Below, piece by piece: positions 46,136-56,232 of a DNA stretch of 64,000 nucleotides. The notes beneath the pieces are model-generated. The model did no database searches. It was not told the DNA's origin and saw only the letters and a list, made by a program, of their open reading frames with translations. Source of the stretch: Parasphingorhabdus sp. SCSIO 66989 (GTDB lineage: Bacteria; Pseudomonadota; Alphaproteobacteria; Sphingomonadales; Sphingomonadaceae); contig NZ_CP136594.1 of the NCBI RefSeq assembly GCF_032852305.1, positions 1,835,501 through 1,899,500 of the forward strand, given 5' to 3'. How positions within the stretch are numbered: position 1 is the first letter of the stretch; each line of letters opens with the position of its first letter. The position numbers and the translations under genes were made by a program.

Positions 46136-46916
46136 TCATCAGTCCCTTCAGCCTGAGCCAGTCTCTCCAAGCCGATCCCTTTATCGCCGGTGTTTTGGCC
46201 AGGGAACGCGGATGGAAGCTGGCGCTTGCCGGAATATTGCCGCCGTTAAGGTTAATAAAGCGTAAAGACCTGCGATTCTCGGCAAGGTCTTTTTCGGTCA
46301 CAGCCATATTTGCGGTCTTGCTGCAAAGCATCACATATTCTGGCTGAAGCAATCCGGTCTGATGCGCGACCAGTTTGCGCCAGAACGGTCTCGTGCTGAG
46401 TTCTGCGTCAGCGTCAGCGCAATATTGCGGCAATATGCTGACAAATGCGCAATGATTCCGAGAGATTCCAATGGCATGCAATATCGCATCAAGCATGGTA
46501 CCAGCCGCGCCGGAGAACAAAGCATCACTATCGTCCTCATCCGGCATATCGCTGATGACCAGCAATCTGGGTTTGGCCTGTACTGTCGGCGCTATGCTCG
46601 GGCCTATGCCGCTGACTGTTTTCAGTGCGTCGCTCTCGGGCCACCATTGCAACAGAGCATCCAGCGTATCGGGGAGTGCGATGTCCGTATCTGGTGGAGG
46701 CTTTTGTTCTTCAACTCTTGCAATAGGCTTTGGTGTCTGTCTAGTCGAGGAAGGCTTGGGATTGATTGGTGCAGGCGCAGTCTCTTCTTCAAACCAGCCT
46801 TGTGGTGCTTCGACATAATCCTGATCAACGCCCAGTTCTTGCCACCACTCCCAATAGCTTTGCAGCGCCTCAGCGGACATGGTGTCAGCGGCATTGGGGG
46901 CAGAATTATCGCTCAT
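46128..46916 (-). CDS. Uracil-DNA glycosylase-superfamily protein, probably degenerate
   Basis: A 262-residue protein. An N-terminal low-complexity linker (residues 1-85, Pro/Glu/Thr-rich) leads to a family 4/5-like glycosylase fold: LLVISDMPDEDDSDALFSGA takes the place of the GE(A/G)PGxxED...GxPFxG motif, and AAGTMLDAILHAIGISR matches the following helix. The late motif reads ASFHPRSL where HPS-type loops are normal. The four cysteines that hold the [4Fe-4S] cluster in families 4 and 5 are not visible at their expected places. Activity is therefore doubtful. Such a divergent form upstream of slt may be lineage-wide, which I cannot check here. Confidence 0.7.
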   Translation of the reverse strand: MSDNSAPNAADTMSAEALQSYWEWWQELGVDQDYVEAPQGWFEEETAPAPINPKPSSTRQTPKPIARVEEQKPPPDTDIALPDTLDALLQWWPESDALKTVSGIGPSIAPTVQAKPRLLVISDMPDEDDSDALFSGAAGTMLDAILHAIGISRNHCAFVSILPQYCADADAELSTRPFWRKLVAHQTGLLQPEYVMLCSKTANMAVTEKDLAENRRSLRFINLNGGNIPASASFHPRSLAKTPAIKGSAWRDWLRLKGLMNG

Positions 46917-47091
46917 ATTGGCTTTTGAACCGGTTTCTTTCCGCTTTCAGGCTGCGATGCCGTAGGGCAAATGACAAGCCCCTTGGTCAATGCGTCGCTT
47001 TTCGCTATCGGATTATGCAATCCAGCGCAATTGCGCACCATATATGTTCAAGCATTACCGCCGTGGGAGAGACGGCGATACAGGAGTGAAT

Positions 47092-48747
47092 ATGAGCGAA
47101 CGGGAATCCATGCCTTATGACGTGGTGATTGTTGGCGGCGGCCCGGCGGGTCTGTCGGCGGCGATCCGATTGAAGCAGCTTGCCGCTGAATCAGGCAATG
47201 ACATTGACGTCTGCATATTGGAAAAAGGTTCGGAAATCGGCGCGCATATCCTGTCCGGCGCGGTGATTGATCCGCGCTCGCTCGATGAGCTTATCCCCGA
47301 TTGGCGCGAAAAAGACTGTCCGATGGCGCAGACACCGGTGACGGATAACCAGCACTGGATCCTCACCAAGACCAAAAAGTACGAAATTCCGCACTTTCTG
47401 CTGCCCTCGTTCATGAACAATAAGGGCACCTATACCGGCTCACTCGGCAATCTCTGCCGCTGGCTGGCGGAGCAGGCGGAAGAGCTGGGTGTCGAGATTT
47501 TCCCTGGCTTTGCTGCTGCGGAAATTCTTTATAACGAAGATGGTTCGGTTAAAGGTGTTGCCACTGGCGATATGGGCATTGCGCGTGATGGCAGCAAAAA
47601 GCCCGACTATGAGCCTGGTTTGGAGCTGCACGCAAAATATACCTTCTTTGCAGAGGGTGTGCGTGGACATCTTACAAAGATTCTCAAGAAGCAGTTTTCG
47701 CTGGATTCGGACAGTGAGCCGCAGGTTTATGGCCTCGGTATCAAGGAACTTTGGGATATTCCTGCCGACAAGCATTTCCCCGGCCGCGTTATTCACTCAC
47801 AGGGCTGGCCACTGACTGAAGGCTCCAATGGCGGTGGTTTCCTCTATCATCAGGCCGATGGTCAGGTAGCGCTCGGCTTTGTCACCTGGCTTAACTATAA
47901 AAACCCGCATTTGCGCCCATTTGAAGAGATGCAGCGCTGGAAAACCCACCCGGAAATCCGCGCTATTCTCGAAGGCGGCAAGCGTGTTTCCTATGGCGCG
48001 CGCGCGATCAATGATGGCGGGTTGCAATCCATCCCCAAGCTGACCTTCCCCGGCGGTGCACTGATCGGCTGTTCTGCCGGTTTCCTCAACGTGCCGCGTA
48101 TCAAGGGCACGCATACCGCGATGAAATCAGGCATGATGGCCGCAGAAGCCGCTTTTGCCGCGATCCACGAGCAGCGCAGCAGCGATGAGCTGACCGCCTA
48201 TACGGATGCTTTTGAAAGCAGCTGGGTCAAGACCGAGCTCAGCAAGGTGCGCAATGTCGTGCCGCTGGTGAAGAAGTTCGGCGATACGCTGGGATCATTC
48301 TTTGCTGGTATCACCATGTGGGGTGAGCATCTGGGTATCAAAATGCCGTTCACTATGGGCCATAAGCCTGATCACACCTATCTGGTGCGCAAAGAGCATG
48401 CGCATGAGATTGAATACCCCAAGCCAGATAATGTCATCAGTTTTGATCGTCTGTCTTCGGTGTTTCTCTCCAATACCAATCATGAAGAGGATCAGCCGGT
48501 TCACCTGACGCTGAAAGACGCCGATATCCCGATTGCGCACAATCTGCCGCTCTATGATGAGCCTGCTCAGCGCTATTGCCCGGCGGGTGTTTATGAGGTG
48601 GTGGAAGAAGATGACGGCTCCAAACGCTTCCAGATCAATGCGCAGAACTGCGTCCATTGCAAAACCTGCGACATCAAGGACCCGACCCAGAATATCAACT
48701 GGGTAACGCCCGAAGGCGGGGGCGGGCCAAACTATCCCAATATGTGA
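47092..48747 (+). CDS. Electron transfer flavoprotein-ubiquinone oxidoreductase
   Basis: Membrane-associated enzyme of 551 residues passing electrons from ETF (fatty acid and amino acid oxidation) to ubiquinone. FAD-binding Rossmann motif VVIVGGGPAGLSAAIRL opens the protein, followed by EKGSEIGAHILSGAVIDPR. The C-terminal [4Fe-4S] ligands are C496 (RYCPAGVYE) and C520, C523, C526 (NCVHCKTCDIKDPTQNI), ending PNYPNM. The start ATG at 47092 has CAGGAG six bases upstream; the longer frame from 46990 is not needed. A CGCCGT/ACGGCG hairpin (47059-47077) lies in the leader. It may serve the nearby acyl-CoA synthetase pathway. Confidence 0.96.
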   Translation: MSERESMPYDVVIVGGGPAGLSAAIRLKQLAAESGNDIDVCILEKGSEIGAHILSGAVIDPRSLDELIPDWREKDCPMAQTPVTDNQHWILTKTKKYEIPHFLLPSFMNNKGTYTGSLGNLCRWLAEQAEELGVEIFPGFAAAEILYNEDGSVKGVATGDMGIARDGSKKPDYEPGLELHAKYTFFAEGVRGHLTKILKKQFSLDSDSEPQVYGLGIKELWDIPADKHFPGRVIHSQGWPLTEGSNGGGFLYHQADGQVALGFVTWLNYKNPHLRPFEEMQRWKTHPEIRAILEGGKRVSYGARAINDGGLQSIPKLTFPGGALIGCSAGFLNVPRIKGTHTAMKSGMMAAEAAFAAIHEQRSSDELTAYTDAFESSWVKTELSKVRNVVPLVKKFGDTLGSFFAGITMWGEHLGIKMPFTMGHKPDHTYLVRKEHAHEIEYPKPDNVISFDRLSSVFLSNTNHEEDQPVHLTLKDADIPIAHNLPLYDEPAQRYCPAGVYEVVEEDDGSKRFQINAQNCVHCKTCDIKDPTQNINWVTPEGGGGPNYPNM

Positions 48748-49604
48748 TGCCATCTGAGCTTAGCCAGATAGCGCCAGCAAAGTTAAACCTCGCGCTGCAT
48801 GTAAGACGGCGGCGCGACGATGGCTATCATGATCTGGAAACGCTGTTCTGCTTTCTGGGTCATGGTGATTGCCTGACCGTGGGCGCGGCAGATGCGCTTT
48901 CGCTGGAGATTGTCGGGCCATTTGCTGATGAACTGGCGGTGGACGAGGATAATCTCGTCCTGCGCGCCGCACGCCTTATGGCTGGGCAGGCAGCTTGTGC
49001 GGCCAAAGCGCATATCATTCTGGAGAAGAACTTACCCATAGCCTCGGGCATTGGCGGTGGTTCGGCAGATGCGGCGGCTGCCCTGCGGTTGCTCAATCGC
49101 CTTTGGGGGCTGGACTGGTCGCCGGTACGTCTCGCTGAGCTCGGACTGGCGCTGGGTGCGGATGTCCCGGTCTGCGTGCATAGCCGCTATTGCGAAGCGC
49201 AGGGTGTGGGTGACGTCATGACGTTCAGTGCGCCTATATTGCCGGACAATACCCCGATATTGCTGGTGAATCCGAAGCAAGCGATTTCCACTCCGGCGAT
49301 CTTCAAAGGCTGGGATGGTATCGACAAAGGGGCATTGCCTAAAGCCCGTTCACTGACAGCATTGCAGCATGAGATGCGCAATGATCTGACGCCATCGGCG
49401 GTTGCGATCTGCCCAGAAATTAAGCGGATATTGGATGCTTTGGGTGAGACCAATGCCGAACTGGTCCGCATGTCCGGCTCCGGTGCTACCTGTTTTGCCG
49501 TCTATGCCGATACAGCCAAGCGCGATGCGGCGCAGCGGACGATAGAAACACGCTTTCCCGACTATTGGACGTTGGCCAGCCATACGCTGAACCATGACTT
49601 TTAA
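48747..49604 (+). CDS. ispE: 4-(cytidine 5'-diphospho)-2-C-methyl-D-erythritol kinase
   Basis: Step four of the non-mevalonate isoprenoid pathway, GHMP kinase of 285 residues. Substrate loop APAKLNLALHVRRRRDDGYH at the N-terminus; the ATP-binding P-loop LPIASGIGGGSADAAAALR and the C-terminal VRMSGSGATCFAVY are clear. The ATG at 48747 shares a base with the stop codon of ETF-QO (TGATG). The end overlaps the next gene by eleven bases. Confidence 0.96.
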   Translation: MPSELSQIAPAKLNLALHVRRRRDDGYHDLETLFCFLGHGDCLTVGAADALSLEIVGPFADELAVDEDNLVLRAARLMAGQAACAAKAHIILEKNLPIASGIGGGSADAAAALRLLNRLWGLDWSPVRLAELGLALGADVPVCVHSRYCEAQGVGDVMTFSAPILPDNTPILLVNPKQAISTPAIFKGWDGIDKGALPKARSLTALQHEMRNDLTPSAVAICPEIKRILDALGETNAELVRMSGSGATCFAVYADTAKRDAAQRTIETRFPDYWTLASHTLNHDF

Positions 49605-50340
49605 TCCGGTCGATTTCACACCATCACAACAGGGTGCGCCGCTGGAATCGCTGCTGATTATCGGCGATCATGCCTCTAACAGAGTTCCCGATGATCTTGA
49701 TCTCGGCCTTGCGCCCTATGTGATGGATACCCATCGTGCGGTTGATCTGGGTACGGCGCAGGTCTCGGCGCTACTGGCCAGGCAATTTGGTTGTGCGGTT
49801 GCCAATGCCGCCGCCTCTCGCTTGGTGGTCGATCTCAACCGCCATCGCGATGACCCCGATGTTATCCCGCATGCCAGCGATGCGGTGGAGATCCCGGCCA
49901 ACCAGATTGGAGAGGCTGCACATGAGGCAAGGCTGGTCACCTTTTATGACAGCTACCACGCCCGTGTTGGCGAAATCATAGAAACCATCCGGCCCAAGTT
50001 ACTGATCTTCCTGCACAGTTTTGCACCGATGCTGGATAGCAAGCGGCATCAGGCGCGGCCTTGGCATTTCGGTATCATGTATGATCATGATCCAAGGGCA
50101 GGGCAGATTGCGCTCGATTATCTTTATGCCCGCGATATTCCGGTCGGCGATCAGCTGCCCTATTCGGGCAAAATCTATAACAGCACTATCAACCGCCATG
50201 GCGATGATCGCGGTATTGCCAATCTCGGGCTGGAGATACGGCAGGACTTACTGTTGGATGATCCGCGCTGTGCCGCCATGGCACAAACCGTAGGCGATAT
50301 GGCAAAGATGATATTGAGCGCGCTCAAAGGGCAGATATAA
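49594..50340 (+). CDS. N-formylglutamate amidohydrolase family protein
   Basis: A 248-residue protein of the FGase family that hydrolyses N-formylglutamate (or a related N-acyl amino acid) in histidine breakdown or salvage. Motifs: [16 protein letters not shown] at the start (metal ligands), [27 protein letters not shown] and FLHSFAP, then [10 protein letters not shown] and [10 protein letters not shown]. These match the family well. The hut genes are not nearby, so the role may be salvage. The start ATG at 49594 lies within the end of ispE. Confidence 0.9.
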   Translation: MTFNPVDFTPSQQGAPLESLLIIGDHASNRVPDDLDLGLAPYVMDTHRAVDLGTAQVSALLARQFGCAVANAAASRLVVDLNRHRDDPDVIPHASDAVEIPANQIGEAAHEARLVTFYDSYHARVGEIIETIRPKLLIFLHSFAPMLDSKRHQARPWHFGIMYDHDPRAGQIALDYLYARDIPVGDQLPYSGKIYNSTINRHGDDRGIANLGLEIRQDLLLDDPRCAAMAQTVGDMAKMILSALKGQI

Positions 50341-50401
50341 ATCACCTGATTCTGCACTTTGGCTCTGTTTTTTGGAAACTATCTTTCGTAAGAGGCTTTT
50401 C

Positions 50402-52123
50402 ATGAGCAACAGATTTGACAAAAACAGCCTTCCCAGCCGCCATGTTTCTGTGGGGCCAGAACGTGCGCCGCATCGCAGCTATTATTATGCCATGGGCCTG
50501 ACCGAAGAGGAGATTTCGCGTCCCTTTGTTGGTGTGGCCTCTGCCGGTAATGACAGCGCACCGTGCAACACCACTTTGAATGCGCAGGCGGATATCTGCC
50601 GCGAGGGTGTGAACGAAGGTGGCGGTATGCCGCGTCGGTTCAACACCATTACCGTGACCGATGGCATCGCCATGGGGCATCAGGGGATGAAGGCCTCACT
50701 GGTCAGCCGCGAGGTGATTGCCGATTCGGTGGAACTCTCGGTACGCGGCCATTGCTATGACGCACTGGTGGGCTTTGCCGGTTGCGACAAGAGCCTGCCG
50801 GGCATGATGATGGCGATGCTGCGCCTCAATGTTCCGGCGATCTTTGTCTATGGCGGCTCGATCCTCCCGGGCGTTTATCGCGGCGAGGATGTGACGGTCG
50901 TCGACGTGTTCGAAGCGGTGGGCCAACACTCTGCTGGAAACTGCCCGCTCAAGGAACTGACAGCGTTGGAAAAGGTTGCCTGTCCGGGACATGGTGCTTG
51001 TGGCGGCCAGTTTACCGCCAATACCATGGCCTGTGTCGGCGAGGCGATCGGCCTGTCACTGCCGAGCAGCAATATGGTCCCTGCAGCCTATAAATCGCGC
51101 GAGGAAATTGCCCGTGCCGCTGGCAAACAGGTGATGACGCTGGTCGAAAACAATTTGCGCCCACGCGATATCTGTACCCGTGAGGCATTTGAAAATGCAG
51201 CTAGGGTAGTCGCGGCTACCGGCGGGTCAACCAATGCCGGGCTGCATCTGCCCGCCATGGCGCATGAAGCCGGTATTGATTTTGGCCTTGATGATGTCAC
51301 CGCCATGTTCCGTGATACGCCTTATATTGCCGATCTGAAGCCGGGCGGCCGCTATGTCGCGAGTGATCTGCATGACGCCGGCGGCGTTTATATGGTGATG
51401 AAGAGCCTGATGCGCGAAAATCTGCTGCATCCTGACTGCATCACCGTGACCGGCAAGACGCTGGGCGAAAATATCGAGGAAGTGACGTGGAACCCCGACC
51501 AGAAGGTGGTGTATGACGTCAAGGCGCCCATCACCCCGACGGGCGGCGTGGTCGGCCTTAAAGGCTCGCTCGCGCCCGAAGGCGCGATCGTCAAAATTGC
51601 CGGCATGCAGCGGTTGAGCTTTACCGGCCCGGCGCGGGTGTTTGAGTGCGAGGAAGATGCCTTTGCTGCTGTCGAAGCGCGCGATATTGCCGAGGGCTGC
51701 GTTATTGTGATCCGCAATGAGGGACCACGCGGCGGCCCCGGTATGCGCGAAATGCTGGCAACAACAGCAGCACTTTATGGTCAGGGCATGGGTGAGAAGG
51801 TCGCGCTGATTACCGATGGCCGCTTCTCCGGCGCGACACGTGGTTTTTGTATCGGCCATGTCGGCCCGGAAGCGGCGATGGGTGGCCCTATCGGGCTGGT
51901 GCAGGATGGTGATACGATCAGCATTGATGCCGAAGCAGGCACGATTGACCTGCATGTTGACGATGCTGAATTGGAAAAACGCCGCGAAAGCTGGAAAGAG
52001 CATCCCAATGAATATGGCTCTGGTGCCATATGGCGTTACGCGCAAAATGTCGGACCTGCCGCCAATGGCGCGGTAACCCATCCCGGAGCCGTAGAAGAGC
52101 GACATGTTTTTGCTGATATTTGA
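50402..52123 (+). CDS. ilvD: Dihydroxy-acid dehydratase
   Basis: Dehydrates dihydroxyisovalerate and dihydroxymethylvalerate in valine, leucine and isoleucine synthesis; 573 residues from the ATG at 50402 (AGAGG seven bases upstream; a start at 50372 would add ten). Cys ligands C55 (APCNTT), C128 (GCDKSLPG) and C200 ([14 protein letters not shown]) match the [2Fe-2S]-type dehydratase subgroup. The C-terminal [20 protein letters not shown] is the conserved active-site region. Edd, the phosphogluconate relative, differs in these segments. Confidence 0.94.
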   Translation: MSNRFDKNSLPSRHVSVGPERAPHRSYYYAMGLTEEEISRPFVGVASAGNDSAPCNTTLNAQADICREGVNEGGGMPRRFNTITVTDGIAMGHQGMKASLVSREVIADSVELSVRGHCYDALVGFAGCDKSLPGMMMAMLRLNVPAIFVYGGSILPGVYRGEDVTVVDVFEAVGQHSAGNCPLKELTALEKVACPGHGACGGQFTANTMACVGEAIGLSLPSSNMVPAAYKSREEIARAAGKQVMTLVENNLRPRDICTREAFENAARVVAATGGSTNAGLHLPAMAHEAGIDFGLDDVTAMFRDTPYIADLKPGGRYVASDLHDAGGVYMVMKSLMRENLLHPDCITVTGKTLGENIEEVTWNPDQKVVYDVKAPITPTGGVVGLKGSLAPEGAIVKIAGMQRLSFTGPARVFECEEDAFAAVEARDIAEGCVIVIRNEGPRGGPGMREMLATTAALYGQGMGEKVALITDGRFSGATRGFCIGHVGPEAAMGGPIGLVQDGDTISIDAEAGTIDLHVDDAELEKRRESWKEHPNEYGSGAIWRYAQNVGPAANGAVTHPGAVEERHVFADI

Positions 52124-52141
52124 TCAGAGGTTTGGCAAATA

Positions 52142-52534
52142 ATGCACTATAATATCAAATTTTCTGTTCTGCTGCTTTCATGCGTACTAGTGGCCGGATG
52201 CTCTGACCCAGAGGAAGAGGCCGCTGAGTTAATCAACCGCGATGACGGCACTTTGGCCTGTGCATTGGCCGGGGCAGAAGACTTTACCCGCAATTGCGAT
52301 GTTGAGCGCGTCAGTAATGATGACGGCAACCAGATGATCTTCCGTCATCCCGATGGCGGATTTCGCCGCTTTGACGTGGTGACCGACGGCCGAGCATTGG
52401 TATCAGCCGATGGTGCGGACGAAGCAAAGGTCACTATTGTCGAAGACGGGCTTATCGAGGTGCAGGTCGAGGATGACCGCTATCAGCTACCTGCGCGCGT
52501 TGCAGACACAGCTACGGACACAAATGCCAGCTGA
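52142..52534 (+). CDS. Small lipoprotein of unknown function
   Basis: A 130-residue protein with a signal peptide and lipobox LLSCVLVAGC, Cys at about residue 20, followed by SDPEEEAAELINRDDG (acidic start of the mature part). The mature domain has two cysteines (CALAGAEDFTRNC) that could form a disulfide, and a beta-rich stretch with FRHPDGGFRRFDVV. Asp after Cys is not present (Ser), so outer-membrane sorting is likely. The ATG lies 19 bases after ilvD. It overlaps the start of nnrD by eleven bases. I do not recognise the family. Confidence 0.8.
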   Translation: MHYNIKFSVLLLSCVLVAGCSDPEEEAAELINRDDGTLACALAGAEDFTRNCDVERVSNDDGNQMIFRHPDGGFRRFDVVTDGRALVSADGADEAKVTIVEDGLIEVQVEDDRYQLPARVADTATDTNAS

Positions 52535-53990
52535 CCATCTGCGTCGTGATCTTACGGGCCGCGCCATTCTCTCGGTGGCCGAGACGCAGGCTGCTGAACA
52601 GGCGGTTTTTGACAGCGGGACATCGGTTGAAGAGCTGATGCAACTGGCTGGCGAGGGCGCTGCCGAACTGATCTGGCGTATTGGCGGCACGACCCCGACG
52701 CTGATCCTGTGCGGACCCGGTAATAATGGCGGTGACGGTTATGTTATCGCGGAATATCTGCGGCAAAAGGGTGTGGATGTTCAAGTCGCGGCTATGCGCC
52801 TGCCATCCAGTGCTGCCGCAAAATGGGCTGCCGAGCGCTATCAGGGTAAGACGGTGCCGTTAGATCAGGCGACATCAAGACCACAGGCCGTTGATGCGCT
52901 ATTCGGCACCGGGCAGGATCGTGACCTTTCGCCGGAAATTGTTTCTGCCGCATGTCCTCTACTGAAAGCAGCGCATCGGCGCATCGCTGTAGACCTGCCC
53001 AGCGGCATCGACAGTGACAGCGGCGCGGACCGGGAATCCATGGTGCATTATCATCATTGCATTGCGCTTGGTGCCTATAAATATGCCCATTTTGAGGGCT
53101 ATGGCGCCCATATCTGCGGCGAGCTCTCGCTGGTGCCCTTGCCGATTACTCCACCAGATATGGTGCCCTTAACGCTTGCAAAACCAGCTCTCCCGGCCCC
53201 TGAAACTGACAGCCACAAATATCGTCGCGGCATGGTTGTCGTGGTGGGTGGCCCTATGACGGGAGCGGCCATATTGGCGGCTCAGGCTGCGGCCAGCTCG
53301 GGCGCAGGCTATGTTTTGATTGCCGGGCAAGGGCAGGTGCCTGGCCAACTTCCGGCAGATATCATCTGGCGAGATACCCGGAGTGACGCATCCTTGCGCG
53401 AATTGCTGGAAGATCCGCGTATTGATACGGTAGTTATTGGTCCTGGGCTGGGCCGCGATGATAATGCACGTCAACGTCTGGCGATTGCGCTTGATGCAGA
53501 TGCCAAGCTGATGATCGATGCCGATGCACTCTACATATTGGAGCGGGAAGCGCTGGAGAATGTTGCATCGCGTGCTGTTCTGACGCCGCATAGTGGCGAG
53601 TTTACGGCGCTTTGGCGCTTATTGCCCTCGGATGAGGCGAATGATTATCTCGGCAAGATCAAGCGCACCCAATTGCTGGCGGATGGGCTGGGATGCACCA
53701 TTGTGCAAAAGGGACCGCTCAGCGTCATCGCTGCGCCCGATAATTCTCCGAATGTTGATGTTCTGGGTAGCAACTGGCTTTCTGTGGCCGGAACCGGCGA
53801 TGTTCTGTCAGGCGCCATTGCGGCGCGACTGGCAACGGCGCGCAGCACGCCGTTTAAGGCCGCGCAACAGGGCCAATGGTTGCATAGCCATGCCGCGCGG
53901 CTCTTGCAGCCTCCGTTTACGGCATCACAGCTTAGTCATGCTTTAACAGAGGCTGTTCATGCCTGCTTGGACGAAGACAGCAGCCAATGA
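52524..53990 (+). CDS. nnrD: Bifunctional NAD(P)H-hydrate repair enzyme (epimerase and dehydratase)
   Basis: Repairs damaged NAD(P)H hydrates; 488 residues from the ATG at 52524. The N-terminal YjeF_N epimerase domain (about 10-210) has LILCGPGNNGGDGYVIA and VDLPSGIDSDSG. The C-terminal ribokinase-like dehydratase domain (about 225-480) has YRRGMVVVVGG, VVIGPGLGRDD, LTPHSGEF and the catalytic GTGDVLSGAIAARL. The start was chosen at MPADHLRRDLTGR, since the earlier frame only reads through the lipoprotein gene. The end overlaps the next gene by four bases. Confidence 0.93.
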   Translation: MPADHLRRDLTGRAILSVAETQAAEQAVFDSGTSVEELMQLAGEGAAELIWRIGGTTPTLILCGPGNNGGDGYVIAEYLRQKGVDVQVAAMRLPSSAAAKWAAERYQGKTVPLDQATSRPQAVDALFGTGQDRDLSPEIVSAACPLLKAAHRRIAVDLPSGIDSDSGADRESMVHYHHCIALGAYKYAHFEGYGAHICGELSLVPLPITPPDMVPLTLAKPALPAPETDSHKYRRGMVVVVGGPMTGAAILAAQAAASSGAGYVLIAGQGQVPGQLPADIIWRDTRSDASLRELLEDPRIDTVVIGPGLGRDDNARQRLAIALDADAKLMIDADALYILEREALENVASRAVLTPHSGEFTALWRLLPSDEANDYLGKIKRTQLLADGLGCTIVQKGPLSVIAAPDNSPNVDVLGSNWLSVAGTGDVLSGAIAARLATARSTPFKAAQQGQWLHSHAARLLQPPFTASQLSHALTEAVHACLDEDSSQ

Positions 53991-55198
53991 CCGAAGATGA
54001 CCGGCTGATTGTCCGCCTCGCAGCACGCGGCGATGGTGTCACTGCGTCAGGACAGCATATTCCCGGTGCTGCCCCCGGCGATAAAGTACGCGAGGATGGC
54101 GGTCTGGAGCATGGACCGCATCACGTCACGCCGCCCTGCCGCCATTATGATCTGTGCGGCGGCTGCTCGCTGCAACATGTCGATGAGGAGAGCTATGCCG
54201 GTTTTCTAAGTGATCGGGTGGCGTCCGCATTGGCGGCACAGAAGTTGACCGATATTGCGATAGCCCAACCGCATATCTCGCCGCCGTTCAGCCGCAGACG
54301 GACATCGCTGCGCGCCATTCGCCATGGCAGGAGCCTGAACCTGGGCTTCAATACGGCGCAATCACACCGTGTTGTGGATGTCGTGCAATGCGATGTTCTG
54401 CACCCCGATTTGCTCAGTCTAATTGCTGCGCTGCGAGCGCTTTTGCAGGACTGGGAAGATCCGCGGCTCAATCTGACAATTTATCTGAATCTTGCCGATC
54501 AAGGTATTGATTGTGCACTCAAGAATATCGACCCTGACAGCCTCGAAAAATATGAGAAGCTGACCGATTTCGCCAGCCAACAGCAATTGGCGCGTCTGGT
54601 GATAGATCGCGGCGATGGCTGGGAAACGCTGTACGAGCCGGAACCGGTGACGGTCAGCTTTGATGGCCATGCCGTCAATACGCCGCCGAACAGTTTCTTG
54701 CAGGCCACTGTGCAGGGGGAGGCTGCCTTGGTGGAGGCAGTGCGTCATGGTTTGGGCGACGCCAAAATCATTGCCGATCTGTTTTGCGGCATCGGAACAT
54801 TTGCGCTCAATCTGGTGCAAGGGCGTAAAGTCTATGCTGCCGAGGCCGGGCGTGACGCGATATTGGGGCTGAAGGCTGCAGCGGGCAGGGCGGGGCTTCC
54901 GGTCTTTACCGAACATCGCGATCTCTACCGTCGGCCACTATCAGAGCAGGAAATATCGCGTTTTGAAGCAGTTATCATCGATCCTCCGCGCGCAGGTGCC
55001 AAAGAACAGGTGCAGATGATTGCGCAGTCTGATCTGGCCAGACTGGTCTATGTCAGCTGCAACCCGTCAACCTTTGCCCGCGATGCCAAGTTGCTTTGCG
55101 ATGCGGGATGGGTTTTACAGCAGGTGCAGCCTGTAGGACAGTTTCTGTGGTCCACCCATGTCGAGTTGGTCGGGACCTTTTTGCGATCGGCCGATTAG
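53987..55198 (+). CDS. Class I SAM-dependent RNA (uracil-5-)methyltransferase, RlmC/RlmD/TrmA family
   Basis: A 403-residue enzyme likely forming 5-methyluridine in rRNA or tRNA. A cysteine cluster near residues 50-60 (CRHYDLCGGCSLQHV) holds a [4Fe-4S] centre as in RlmD/RlmCD. The C-terminal Rossmann methyltransferase core has IIADLFCGIGTFALNL (SAM loop), VIIDPPRAGAKEQ, and YVSCNPSTFARDAKLL with the catalytic Cys near residue 360. The short N-terminal TRAM-like part is present. It is coupled to nnrD by an ATGA overlap and meets the nitrilase gene tail to tail with a four-base overlap. Confidence 0.9.
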   Translation: MTEDDRLIVRLAARGDGVTASGQHIPGAAPGDKVREDGGLEHGPHHVTPPCRHYDLCGGCSLQHVDEESYAGFLSDRVASALAAQKLTDIAIAQPHISPPFSRRRTSLRAIRHGRSLNLGFNTAQSHRVVDVVQCDVLHPDLLSLIAALRALLQDWEDPRLNLTIYLNLADQGIDCALKNIDPDSLEKYEKLTDFASQQQLARLVIDRGDGWETLYEPEPVTVSFDGHAVNTPPNSFLQATVQGEAALVEAVRHGLGDAKIIADLFCGIGTFALNLVQGRKVYAAEAGRDAILGLKAAAGRAGLPVFTEHRDLYRRPLSEQEISRFEAVIIDPPRAGAKEQVQMIAQSDLARLVYVSCNPSTFARDAKLLCDAGWVLQQVQPVGQFLWSTHVELVGTFLRSAD

Positions 55199-56154
55199 CT
55201 CTGCCAGACCACACCATCCTGCGGTCGCCGATTGACGCTCAGTTCAAACACATCGGGTCGTGAATAATGGCCATCAACGTCCAGCGAAGCCAAGCCTTCA
55301 CCGATGCTATTCAAATCCAGCTCAGCGCTTATCACTTCGCTCTGACTGCCGGCCTCGGCAAGGATTTCGGTATCCGGCGCGATAATCTGGCTGTTTCCGC
55401 GTTGTAGCTGACCTTCGGGCATCTGCTCGAGCAAGGCGCGTGCTTCGGCATTGCCACCGGCACGCTCAAGGCCTTCGAGAACATTGTCGCGATGCTGCAC
55501 TGTGCCGGCCGCAAGAACAAAACATCGCCCTTCAAATGCATAATGGCGAGAGGCTATCGAATAGCTCTCACGCACCGTCGGCCATGCGGCCACATGGATT
55601 TGCTCACCCTGATTATGCATCGCTGCGCGGGCCAATGGCATCCAGTTTTCCCAGCAGATCAAGCTGCCAACCATCGTCCCATCATTGGCACAATGCGTTT
55701 CCAGTGTCGAACCATCGCCGCGCATCCAGATCAGCCGTTCACCATGGGTCGGTACCAGCTTGCGATGGTTCAGCGGGTGCTGTCCCGGTCGGAACAGCAT
55801 CTGATTATTATACAAGGAGTTGCGTATCCGCTGATGCGCGCCCACCGACACCATGACGTCATGGCGGTCGACCAGTTCCTGCACCGGTTCCAAGCGTGGA
55901 TCACCCTCGACAATGGCATTGTCCAGCATGATCCGATGCAATGCTTTACTGCCCGGATGATCCCATAGAGCGGCATCTGATGCCTCATCCAGCCAAAGCG
56001 GATAGCCACCCAGAAAGGTCTCGCCAAAAGCAATCAGCTGCGCGCCATTCTTTGCGGCCTGGTCGATATGTTCGATCAGCTGGTTTATGCCATCACCTAT
56101 GGCGAGCGGGACTGGAGCAGCCTGAACTATGGCAGCGGTAAGAGTCTTGGGCAT
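55195..56154 (-). CDS. Nitrilase-family carbon-nitrogen hydrolase
   Basis: A 319-residue hydrolase with the Glu-Lys-Cys triad in place: E45 (FGETFLGGYP), K132 (RKLVPTHGE) and C167 (LICWENWMPL). The WENW string after the Cys and the length match true (branch 1) nitrilases converting nitriles to carboxylic acids, rather than amidases or carbamoylases. The substrate, aliphatic or aromatic, cannot be told from the sequence. The ribosome-binding site is AAAGGAT eight bases before the ATG at 56154. It lies downstream of the MAPEG genes on the same strand. Confidence 0.87.
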   Translation of the reverse strand: MPKTLTAAIVQAAPVPLAIGDGINQLIEHIDQAAKNGAQLIAFGETFLGGYPLWLDEASDAALWDHPGSKALHRIMLDNAIVEGDPRLEPVQELVDRHDVMVSVGAHQRIRNSLYNNQMLFRPGQHPLNHRKLVPTHGERLIWMRGDGSTLETHCANDGTMVGSLICWENWMPLARAAMHNQGEQIHVAAWPTVRESYSIASRHYAFEGRCFVLAAGTVQHRDNVLEGLERAGGNAEARALLEQMPEGQLQRGNSQIIAPDTEILAEAGSQSEVISAELDLNSIGEGLASLDVDGHYSRPDVFELSVNRRPQDGVVWQS

Positions 56155-56232
56155 TTTTGATCCTTTGGGCGAAGTCCTATGCGCTTTAAGCGCTCTATAC
56201 CGTGTTCGCCCGATGGACCAGAATGTTACGCC

